Shown here piece by piece: positions 1 to 5,972 of a stretch of 12,418 bases of DNA (the first letter of the stretch is position 1; each line of letters begins with the position of its first letter). Source of the DNA: JAVBJN01 sp031546985 (lineage in GTDB: Bacteria; Bacteroidota; Bacteroidia; Chitinophagales; Chitinophagaceae). Where the stretch lies: contig JAVBJN010000098.1 in the NCBI GenBank assembly GCA_031546985.1, positions 1 to 12,418 of the forward strand, in the 5' to 3' direction. The position numbers and the translations under genes were made by a program. The notes under the pieces were generated by a model, which saw only the letters and a list, made by a program, of their open reading frames with translations, searched no databases and was not told the DNA's origin.

Positions 1-1
1 G

Positions 2-505
2 GTATTGCGTTTGAGCGCCTGGGGTGCACGTTTGCTGCACGATAAACAATATCATTTTAACCTGCTGGTAAATTGGTTGCCTGCTTTAGAAACTGAGGAT
101 GTGAAAGAAAAGCTGTTGTATATGCGCAGCAATCGTCAGCAACCTTTGGTGCATGGTAAGAATCCGTTTGAATTGCCCCGTCGCTTGTGGGAGTATCTTA
201 TAGACAAAGCGGGCACGCCTGCCGAATGTCGCTGGGCCGAGCTGCCTTCCAAAACGCAGAACAAATTGCTGGAGCTGCTTACCGCCGATTTGTATGAAGT
301 AAAAGGCAAGACCACTTTTAAAGAAGAGTTTGTAACCTGCGGTGGCGTATTGCTCAAAGAGATTAACCCCGAAACGATGGAAAGCCGTGTGTGCAAAGGG
401 TTGTACTTCGGTGGCGAGTTGATGGATGTAGACGGTATTACAGGTGGATTTAACTTTCAGAATGCCTGGACCAGTGGATGGCTGGTGGCCAAAGCACTGC
501 AATAA
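2..505 (+). CDS. HI0933/BaiN-type NAD(P)/FAD-dependent oxidoreductase, C-terminal part (5' end outside window)
   Basis: This is the last ~167 codons of a gene that begins before the window; the frame is open from base 2 and ends at TAA 503-505. The C-terminus carries a TCGGV segment, then a GLYFGGELMDVDG stretch followed by ITGGFNFQNAW and SGWLVAKAL. These are the closing FAD-binding motifs of the HI0933-like flavoprotein family (YhiN/BaiN/RdsA-type, usually about 400 residues). Family members are soluble FAD enzymes of poorly defined physiological role; some are called aminoacetone oxidase-like or linked to reductive reactions. The N-terminal dinucleotide-binding fold is not visible here. 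A strong terminator follows 20 bases after the stop, so this is the end of its transcription unit. The family call is confident; the substrate is unknown. Confidence 0.85.
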   Translation, partial: VLRLSAWGARLLHDKQYHFNLLVNWLPALETEDVKEKLLYMRSNRQQPLVHGKNPFELPRRLWEYLIDKAGTPAECRWAELPSKTQNKLLELLTADLYEVKGKTTFKEEFVTCGGVLLKEINPETMESRVCKGLYFGGELMDVDGITGGFNFQNAWTSGWLVAKALQ

Positions 506-524
506 ATTACGTATCGATATTCTC

Positions 525-556
525 AAAGCCACTGTAGCAATACAGTGGCTTTTTTT
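525..556 (+). terminator. Intrinsic terminator after the flavoprotein gene
   Basis: A perfect 12-bp stem (525-536 with 541-552) with a GCAA tetraloop runs directly into a T-run at 550-556. It lies 20 bases after the stop codon at 505. This is a textbook rho-independent terminator. Confidence 0.93.
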
Positions 557-637
557 GTTCCAAACAGGTAGTTTTTACAACTAATGTAAATTTTGATTTA
601 ATGTTTTTAATTTCGCGCTTCGTTTTAAATCAAAACT

Positions 638-1759
638 ATGATTAAGAATTGTGTTGCGGCATTAGGCATTGGGTTGGTGTTATTGGGTACGGAATTGCAT
701 GCGCAAAAGAAGTTTGTGAAATACCTGGATGCGGATTACCAGGAGTTAAAGAAGGCTGAAGGGGCTGCTTATTTGCAGATTGAAGAGGAAAAGGAGCCTG
801 ACAAATGGAAGAAAACCATTCTTTCATTACCTGACAGCTTACGACTGATGGAGTCTGCTTTTATTGTATCTGGCGGAACCATTTTTGCCAATGGCCCAAT
901 GAATGTGTATTGGCCCAATGGAAAATTAAGAAACGAATACGAATATTTTCGTGGCGTGTATCACGGTGTTATAAGAGATTATTATGAAAACGGAAATGTA
1001 GAGAGTGAGGTCTTTTATGCATTGGGCAGAAGATTTGGTTTTTCCCGTTCCTACTATGAAAATGGTAAGCCCAGAGCTTTTACCGAATATTATTGCAATG
1101 AGAAATGGGGGCACAGTGTAGATTTCGATGAAAACGGAATTCAGGATTCTACGGAGTATAATGCAGGGAGCCTCATAGATAAGCGGCTCTACTTTAGTAA
1201 GCTTGAAAAGCTGGGTATACGGCGTTTTCAAGTCGATAATTTGAGATATTATCTCGAATATACATTAGCAGATGGCAGAAAACTCAAATGGTGGGAGGGT
1301 GACATGAATAGTGCGGTAGTCTATAAAAGAAGAAAAACGTCTATTTCCCATATGAGTTCTTCGGCAGAATGGGATGCATATCTTAGTAGTTCAGGTAAAT
1401 CGTACGGCAATAGCAATAGAAGCATAGGTTGGACTGGTAATTTTCTTCAGTGCGTAAACGCAGCAGATACTTGTGTGTTTTTACTAAATGGGTCTGGTGA
1501 TATAACCCATGCGTATATCAAAGATCCCATTATCAACAATGGCAAAACTGCTCTTGTGCGTGAAAAGGGGAAATGGCTGGGTTGCGATCCATGGTTTAAC
1601 TGGGCTGGTTACCCCAGCGGTGAAGAGAACCTGCGTACATTGTTTCGTGTAAAAACAAGGTATGATGAAAAAGCTGTGCCTGATAACGTTTTTGGAGAGG
1701 TAACTGTGGTTTTTAGTGTAAGTGAAAACAGGAGAATTGGCCGATTTTGCTGTCGTTAA
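638..1759 (+). CDS. Secreted MORN-like repeat protein, C-terminally frameshifted
   Basis: The frame reads 373 residues. Residues 1-22 form a signal peptide (MIKNC..., hydrophobic core VAALGIGLVLL, likely cleavage after ELHA). Residues about 87-183 hold variant MORN/YwqK-like repeats, seen as YWPNGKLRNEY, YYENGNVESEV, YYENGKPRAF and DENGIQDSTEY. From about residue 323 the sequence becomes TonB-C-like (GYPSGEENLRTLF, then FGEVTVVFSVSE), but after residue 363 it turns into RRIGRFCCR and stops. The expected rest of that domain lies in the overlapping frame up to base 1904. Reading three instead of four A at 1725-1728 would join both parts into one protein of about 421 residues. MORN plus TonB-C proteins are common exported proteins in Bacteroidota; their function is generally not known. 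The gene stands alone between two terminators. As written it is either a truncated protein, a pseudogene or a sequencing artefact. Confidence 0.8.
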   Translation: MIKNCVAALGIGLVLLGTELHAQKKFVKYLDADYQELKKAEGAAYLQIEEEKEPDKWKKTILSLPDSLRLMESAFIVSGGTIFANGPMNVYWPNGKLRNEYEYFRGVYHGVIRDYYENGNVESEVFYALGRRFGFSRSYYENGKPRAFTEYYCNEKWGHSVDFDENGIQDSTEYNAGSLIDKRLYFSKLEKLGIRRFQVDNLRYYLEYTLADGRKLKWWEGDMNSAVVYKRRKTSISHMSSSAEWDAYLSSSGKSYGNSNRSIGWTGNFLQCVNAADTCVFLLNGSGDITHAYIKDPIINNGKTALVREKGKWLGCDPWFNWAGYPSGEENLRTLFRVKTRYDEKAVPDNVFGEVTVVFSVSENRRIGRFCCR

Positions 1760-1904
1760 ACCACTGTACCCCGACCTGGATGATGCTGTAATGAGGGTAG
1801 TACAAGGGATGTCTAAATGGAGACCTGCAACTGTTGAGGGGGTACCTTTTAAATCTCTTGCTGTTATAAGCGTAAGATTTAATGAAGATGGTACCATTTA
1901 CTAA
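1722..1904 (+). pseudogene. Detached TonB C-terminal domain end of the 638 gene (shifted frame)
   Basis: This 60-codon stretch continues the TonB C-terminal-like domain that breaks off in the preceding frame. It reads TGELADFAVVKPLYPDLDD, then AVMRVVQGMSKWRPATVEG and finally SLAVISVRFNEDGTIY. The RVV...M.KWRPA..G pattern followed by a final beta strand ending in VRF is typical of TonB-C/energy-transducer-like domains in Bacteroidota. The open frame starts at a GTG inside the upstream gene with no ribosome binding signal, so it is probably not translated alone. It ends at TAA 1902-1904, just before a strong terminator, as expected for the true gene end. I read it as the 3' part of one gene spanning 638-1904. 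Confidence 0.75.
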
Positions 1905-1915
1905 CGGTATATAAC

Positions 1916-1950
1916 AAAAAAAGAGGGTCTCGTAATGAGACCCTCTTTTT
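1916..1950. terminator. Bidirectional terminator between converging genes
   Basis: An 11-bp perfect stem (1921-1931 with 1937-1947, loop GTAAT) is flanked by an A-run on the left and a T-run on the right, so it can end transcription from both sides. It serves the MORN/TonB gene (stop at 1904) on plus and the RRM gene (stop at 1973) on minus. Confidence 0.92.
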
Positions 1951-1972
1951 AAAATATCAGTTGACTTAACGA

Positions 1973-2320
1973 CTAGTATCTTTTGTTGTAACCACCGCCG
2001 TTACCGCCGCGGCTGTTGCCACCACCGTAACCGCCTCTGTCACCACCGCCGCCACCGAAGTTGCTGCGAGGACGCTCTTCGCGAGGACGTGCTTCGTTTA
2101 CAGAAATGCTGCGACCTTCCAGCTCGGTACCGTTTAAAGCATCCAGTGCTTGGTTACCTTCGCTTTCGTTAGGCATTTCAACAAAACCGAAACCACGGCT
2201 CTGGCCAGTGAATTTGTCGGTGATTACTTTGGCAGAAGCTACTTCGCCAAATTGAGAGAACAGAGCTCTTAAATCCTGATCTGCTACTTTGTAGTTCAGG
2301 TTCGAAACGTAAAGATTCAT
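1973..2320 (-). CDS. RRM-type RNA-binding protein with glycine-rich tail
   Basis: A 115-residue protein with a single RNA recognition motif at residues 1-79. RNP2 is LYVSNL at 3-8 and RNP1 is RGFGFVEM at 42-49, including the aromatic residues that stack on RNA bases. The tail from residue 80 is rich in Gly, Arg and Asn (GGYGGG, RGGNGGG) and likely disordered. Such small RRM proteins are common in Bacteroidota and cyanobacteria and are usually described as cold- or stress-linked RNA chaperones; the exact role here is not shown. I chose the ATG at 2318-2320 because the protein then begins with the canonical first RRM strand. The frame stays open upstream to 2371, but that extension (…TFIIIQSVS) is unlike the family. 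There is no Shine-Dalgarno sequence. A promoter lies about 130 bases upstream, giving a long leader. Confidence 0.93.
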   Translation of the reverse strand: MNLYVSNLNYKVADQDLRALFSQFGEVASAKVITDKFTGQSRGFGFVEMPNESEGNQALDALNGTELEGRSISVNEARPREERPRSNFGGGGGDRGGYGGGNSRGGNGGGYNKRY

Positions 2321-2448
2321 ACTAACTGATTGAATAATGATAAATGTGCTAGCAAGATAAGCGGAAAACAAATAAGAAGATCAATCAGAACAAGAAAATT
2401 TTGTAGCAGAAATCTATCACTCACTATCTGGATGCCGTAACTCAAAAA
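2321..2448 (-). promoter_or_regulatory. Long U-rich 5' leader of the RRM gene
   Basis: If transcription starts about seven bases after the -7 box at 2455-2462, the mRNA has a leader of roughly 127 nt before the ATG. It is AU/U-rich, lacks a purine-rich ribosome binding site and has no strong hairpin that I can see. Long leaders are typical of cold-shock and RNA-chaperone genes, where they can allow autoregulation; that role is inference here. Confidence 0.45.
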
Positions 2449-2454
2449 GCATAG

Positions 2455-2485
2455 CAAAGGTAAGCGTTACATCTGAATTAGCAAA
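2455..2485 (-). promoter_or_regulatory. Bacteroidota-type promoter for the RRM gene
   Basis: On the minus strand a TTTG (-33 box, 2485-2482) is followed after 19 nt by TACCTTTG (-7 box, 2462-2455). This matches the TTTG / TAnnTTTG promoter of the Bacteroidota housekeeping sigma factor exactly. The only downstream gene on this strand is the RRM gene. Confidence 0.7.
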
Positions 2486-2526
2486 AAAAATATGCATATT
2501 CACTAATATTTAACTAAAATACTGGT

Positions 2527-2970
2527 TTACAGTGCCGGAAAAAGAGGCAAATGAGCCAGTAATGTAGCCTTTGGCCCGGTTTGTACGCCAATAACCGATG
2601 GGCCGTTTACCCAAATCATGTAACCGGTGTTCAATACAGACTGGTAATTGGCGGCCTGCAACAGGGCATTGGCCGATAATTGTACTTCCGGCGCCTTGCA
2701 TTCTACCAGCATCCAGGGTTCGTGCTGGCGGTTGTATACCACTATATCGTATCGCTTGGCCATATTGTTTACCTTAATCTGCTTTTCTACCGATATCAGC
2801 GCTTGTGGATACTGCAATACCCGCACCAGGTAGGCAATAAAATTTTGCCGCACCCATTCTTCCGGCGTTAGTACCACATGTATTTTGCGGATCTCGTCCC
2901 AGATCTTTTGTTGCCCGTTGTCTACAGTTATTTTGAAATCAGGCGTTGGGTATTGGATGGAAATAGACAC
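2527..2970 (-). CDS. HsdR N-terminal-domain-like protein (PD-(D/E)XK fold), stand-alone
   Basis: A 147-residue protein resembling the N-terminal nuclease domain of type I restriction HsdR (HSDR_N family). The visible PD-(D/E)XK core is D75 in RYDIVVYN, E90 and K92 in VECKAP, and a QxxxY element at Q105-Y109 (QAANY) like that seen in RecB/HsdR-type nucleases. E62 (VEKQI) precedes the core. The helicase/translocase part of HsdR is absent and no hsdM or hsdS lies nearby, so this is not a restriction system by itself. Stand-alone proteins of this length are frequent in Bacteroidota and often annotated as 'type I restriction enzyme R protein N terminus'; the cellular role is not established. The start is a GTG at 2968-2970, because an in-frame stop lies a few codons upstream and no in-frame ATG precedes the conserved YPTPDFKI. 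It could cut DNA or only keep the fold. Confidence 0.85.
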   Translation of the reverse strand: MSISIQYPTPDFKITVDNGQQKIWDEIRKIHVVLTPEEWVRQNFIAYLVRVLQYPQALISVEKQIKVNNMAKRYDIVVYNRQHEPWMLVECKAPEVQLSANALLQAANYQSVLNTGYMIWVNGPSVIGVQTGPKATLLAHLPLFPAL

Positions 2971-2990
2971 AGGATCATGGGTTTAGGGTG

Positions 2991-2998
2991 CAAATATA
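2991..2998 (-). promoter_or_regulatory. Possible -7 box for the HsdR-N-like gene
   Basis: TATATTTG on the minus strand fits TAnnTTTG and lies about 20 bases before the GTG start. No convincing TTTG -33 box sits at the right distance, so this is tentative. Confidence 0.35.
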
Positions 2999-3137
2999 AC
3001 AATCGCTGGTGTCTGATTTGTACAGCGTGAGAAGTGAGAAGTGAATGGGGAATAGTGAATGGGGAGAGTTTGGATCTGGCCGGCTCTGAAAGCTGCCCGG
3101 CACTGAGTTCCTGTCAGGTTTGGGGGTAATGAAGTGC

Positions 3138-3214
3138 GAAAAGTGAATCGTCAATAAAGACCGGCCCTTCGACAGAGCCTGTCCCGCCTATGCGGGGCTC
3201 AGGGGCCTATATCG
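3138..3214 (+). repeat. 77-nt repeat block, copy 1 (contains a long-form TTCGAC repeat)
   Basis: Shares 71 of 77 positions with 3265-3341. It begins GAAAAGTGAAT, then carries GGCCCTTCGACAGAGCC, an inner hairpin CCCGC-CTAT-GCGGG (3183-3196) and an outer pairing GGCCC/GGGCC (3163-3167 with 3203-3207). It ends CTATATCG. Confidence 0.9.
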
Positions 3215-3264
3215 TTGGACCTGCCAGGTCCGTAGGTCCTGTCAGGTCTAGGTAAATGGAGGTT

Positions 3265-3341
3265 GAAAAGTGAATTGTTAATAAAGATCGGCCCTTCGAC
3301 AAAGCCTGTCCCGCCTATGCGGGGCTCGGGGCCCTATATCG
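3265..3341 (+). repeat. 77-nt repeat block, copy 2 (contains a long-form TTCGAC repeat)
   Basis: Direct repeat of 3138-3214, offset by 127 nt, with six differences. The inner CCCGCCTATGCGGG hairpin is identical in both copies; the differences fall mainly in the flanks and in the outer stem. Confidence 0.9.
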
Positions 3342-3419
3342 CAGGGGCGACATATCAACATAAAAACGTAACTTATAGGAGAAAATAAATTACGTAAATT
3401 ACCATAAATAAGAAGGGAT

Positions 3420-4190
3420 ATGAAAACGAAAGAGGAAATTGTTACGAACTGGCTGCCGAGGTACACGGGCGAAAACCTCAAGAACTTTGGTAAATACATA
3501 TTGCTTTGCAATTTTCATAATTATGTAAGGCTGTTTGCCGAGTGGAATGAGGTAGAGGTTACCGGTCTGGACCGGCCTATGGAATGTGCTACGGCCAATG
3601 GTATTACCATCATCAACTTTGGTATGGGTAGCGCCAGCGCGGCTACAGTAATGGACCTGCTATCTGCCCTCAAACCCAAAGCTGTACTGTTTTTAGGTAA
3701 ATGTGGCGGGTTAAAGAAAGTTAACAAAGTAGGCGACCTCGTATTGCCTATTGCTGCCATAAGGGGCGAGGGTACGAGTAACGATTATTTCCCGCCCGAG
3801 GTGCCGGCGCTACCGGCATTTGCCCTGCAAAAAGCCATTTCTACCACCATTCGTGATTATAGCCGTGATTATTGGACGGGCACTTGTTATACTACCAACC
3901 GTCGCGTTTGGGAGCACGACACCGTTTTTAAGAAATACCTGAAATCCATAAGGGCTATGGCCATAGATATGGAAACGGCCACTATCTTTAGCGTTGGGTT
4001 TGCCAATAAAATACCTACCGGAGCACTCTTGCTGGTATCTGACCAGCCGATGGTGCCCGAAGGCGTTAAAACTGCGGCCAGCGATACTAAAGTGACCACT
4101 GAGTTTGTAGAAGTACACCTTAAAATAGGTATAGACTCGCTCAAGCAGCTGATCAACAACGGGCAAACCGTAAAACACCTGAAGTTCTAA
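3420..4190 (+). CDS. amn: AMP nucleosidase (short Bacteroidota form)
   Basis: A 256-residue enzyme of the nucleoside phosphorylase (PNP/UDP) fold that hydrolyses AMP to adenine and ribose 5-phosphate in the cytoplasm. Visible features are the NFGMGSASAA loop (66-75), the FLGKCGGL substrate-site segment (91-98), MAIDMETATIFSVG (180-193; the Met-Glu-Thr ribose-binding signature) and LLVSDQPMVPEGVKT (204-218; the catalytic Asp region at D208). It lacks the extra N-terminal domain of the ~480-residue enterobacterial Amn, as is usual for the short Bacteroidota enzymes that share the MKTKEEIVTNWLPRYTG opening. A purine-rich GAAGGG lies just before the ATG. The next gene starts 6 bases after the stop, so they are surely co-transcribed. 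The fold could also support another nucleosidase or phosphorylase activity, but the whole-length resemblance favours AMP nucleosidase. Confidence 0.87.
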   Translation: MKTKEEIVTNWLPRYTGENLKNFGKYILLCNFHNYVRLFAEWNEVEVTGLDRPMECATANGITIINFGMGSASAATVMDLLSALKPKAVLFLGKCGGLKKVNKVGDLVLPIAAIRGEGTSNDYFPPEVPALPAFALQKAISTTIRDYSRDYWTGTCYTTNRRVWEHDTVFKKYLKSIRAMAIDMETATIFSVGFANKIPTGALLLVSDQPMVPEGVKTAASDTKVTTEFVEVHLKIGIDSLKQLINNGQTVKHLKF

Positions 4191-4196
4191 ACACAA

Positions 4197-5942
4197 ATGC
4201 AAAACCCGAATTTACTGGAGATCAATGACCTGCAAGTATCCTTTAAAGGAGAGCAGGGGTGGAACCGCGCATTACACGGTGTGTCGCTGCAATTGAATAA
4301 AGGCGAGATACTGGCGCTGGTGGGCGAGTCGGGTTCCGGTAAGTCGGTTACTGCTATGTCGGTAATGGGATTGCTGCCTGCCGGTACCAGCCGGAGAGAC
4401 GCGGGCACCATTACCTTTTACGGAAAAAATGACCAAGCCATATCCTTACAGGAGGTAAAAGCCAAACAATGGCAGCAAATTCGTGGTCAATCCATAGCCA
4501 TGATTTTCCAAGAGCCGATGACCTCGCTCAATCCATTAATGACCTGTGGCGAGCAGGTGGCCGAGAGTATGATACTGCACCTGGGCATGAGCCGTGCCGC
4601 AGCCCGTGTGGCTACGCTGGAATGGTTTAATAAAGTGCAACTGCCCGTACCGGAGCAAATGATAAAACGGTACCCGCATGAATTGAGCGGTGGGCAAAAG
4701 CAACGGGTAATGATCGCGATGGCTATGTGTTGCAAACCTGCGCTGCTCATTGCCGATGAGCCTACTACCGCACTCGATGTAACGGTGCAGAAAGGTATTT
4801 TGGAATTGCTTAAATCCCTGCAACAGGAAACGGACATGGGTATTCTCTTTATAACCCACGATCTGGGCCTGGTCTACGATTTTGCCGACCGGGTTACGGT
4901 AATGTACAAAGGCAATGTGGTAGAATCGGGCGATAAACAATCAATTTTTCATCATCCCCAACACAGTTATACCAAAGGACTGCTGGCTTGCAAGCCCAAA
5001 TCGGGTGAGCGGCTGGTACGGCTGCCGCAAGTAAGCGATTTTCTGGATACCCAAAGCGGCAACCGGGGCTTTACGCCTGTTAAAGTATCGGCCCGTGATC
5101 TGGAAGCCCGTTGGGCAAAACTCAGTAGCCAGGAGCCGCTGTTGGAGATTCGCGACCTGCGAAAATGGTACCCGGCCAAAAAGCAATTGTTTGGCAAAAC
5201 GAACGACTGGTTTAAGGCGGTAGACGGCGTAAACTTTGAAGTATACCCTGGCGAAACGCTGGGTTTGGTGGGCGAGTCTGGCTGTGGCAAAACCACATTG
5301 GGCCGCATGTTGCTGGGTCTCATTACCCCCACTGCCGGCAGTATTTTATATAAAGGAGAAGATATTGCTTCGTTTACCGAAGCGCAGTGGCGCCATGTGC
5401 GCAAAGATATTCAAATGGTGTTCCAGGATCCGTACGCGTCGCTTAACCCGCGCATTACGATTGGCGATGCCATTACTGAACCTATGAAAGTGCATAAAAT
5501 AGGTGCGCAGGAGCGCGACCGCACCGATAAGGCCGCTTACCTGCTGGAGCAGGTGCAGCTCCCTGCCGATTTTCTAAAACGGTACCCGCATGAGTTTTCG
5601 GGCGGCCAGCGGCAGCGCATTTGCATAGCCCGCGCACTGGCGCTTGATCCGTCTTTTGTGGTGTGCGATGAGTCGGTATCGGCATTGGATGTAAGTGTGC
5701 AGGCGCAGGTACTCAACCTATTGTCTGATTTGCGCGATAAGATGGGTTTTACCTGTATCTTCATATCGCACGACCTTTCGGTGGTGCGTTTTATCAGCGA
5801 CCGTATTATGGTGATGCGCAAAGGAATGGTAGAAGAAACAGGGCTTTCCGAAGACATTTACCTCCATCCTCAATCTGCCTACACCCAACGGTTGTTGCAG
5901 GCTATTCCGGGCAAGGACATGCCTGCGAATTTTTCACTTTGA
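4197..5942 (+). CDS. Fused two-domain ABC transporter ATPase, oligopeptide/dipeptide (Dpp/Opp, YejF/GsiA-like) type
   Basis: A 581-residue cytoplasmic ATPase with two complete nucleotide-binding domains in one chain. Domain 1: Walker A GESGSGKS (43-50), Q-loop Gln105, signature LSGGQKQR (163-170), Walker B LLIADE (183-188), H-loop His221. Domain 2: Walker A GESGCGKT (359-366), Q-loop Gln410, signature FSGGQRQR (467-474), Walker B FVVCDE (487-492), His525. Each domain ends with the oligopeptide-transporter C-terminal motif (HSYTKGLLACKP near 256; SAYTQRLLQAIP near 560). It would power uptake of peptides or a similar solute (YejF, GsiA and DppDF are relatives). Oddly, no permease or substrate-binding protein gene lies in the window, so its membrane partners must be elsewhere. 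The D-loop-side residue after Walker B in domain 2 is Ser (CDES) rather than the usual Pro. The family is certain; the substrate is not. Confidence 0.93.
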   Translation: MQNPNLLEINDLQVSFKGEQGWNRALHGVSLQLNKGEILALVGESGSGKSVTAMSVMGLLPAGTSRRDAGTITFYGKNDQAISLQEVKAKQWQQIRGQSIAMIFQEPMTSLNPLMTCGEQVAESMILHLGMSRAAARVATLEWFNKVQLPVPEQMIKRYPHELSGGQKQRVMIAMAMCCKPALLIADEPTTALDVTVQKGILELLKSLQQETDMGILFITHDLGLVYDFADRVTVMYKGNVVESGDKQSIFHHPQHSYTKGLLACKPKSGERLVRLPQVSDFLDTQSGNRGFTPVKVSARDLEARWAKLSSQEPLLEIRDLRKWYPAKKQLFGKTNDWFKAVDGVNFEVYPGETLGLVGESGCGKTTLGRMLLGLITPTAGSILYKGEDIASFTEAQWRHVRKDIQMVFQDPYASLNPRITIGDAITEPMKVHKIGAQERDRTDKAAYLLEQVQLPADFLKRYPHEFSGGQRQRICIARALALDPSFVVCDESVSALDVSVQAQVLNLLSDLRDKMGFTCIFISHDLSVVRFISDRIMVMRKGMVEETGLSEDIYLHPQSAYTQRLLQAIPGKDMPANFSL

Positions 5943-5972
5943 TTAGTAACTTTACAGAAAACAGAGAAGAAG

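Larger units (their letters stand above)
2999..3419. other. Gene-free region of about 420 bp, mostly palindromic repeats
   Basis: No convincing gene on either strand. It starts with degenerate GTGAGAAGTGA/GTGAATGGGG short repeats (about 3026-3068). It then holds two copies of a 77-nt block (listed separately) and several small palindromes: CCTG-T-CAGG at 3110-3118 and 3238-3246, and GGACCT-GCC-AGGTCC at 3217-3231. The last ~70 bases before the ATG at 3420 are AT-rich and probably hold the promoter of the downstream operon, but I see no clear TTTG/TAnnTTTG pair. Confidence 0.75.

Noticed and set aside
2321..2371. N-terminal extension of the RRM protein up to an upstream ATG at 2371
   Set aside because: The extra 17 residues are hydrophobic and unlike RRM proteins; the internal ATG begins exactly at the first RRM strand.
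2527..2970. Restriction-modification or defence system
   Set aside because: Only a single HsdR-N-like domain is present; no methylase, specificity subunit or helicase lies in the window.
2999..3419. Possible transposon or insertion sequence in the gene-free region
   Set aside because: No transposase frame and no terminal inverted repeats with target duplication; the content is explained by short palindromic repeats.
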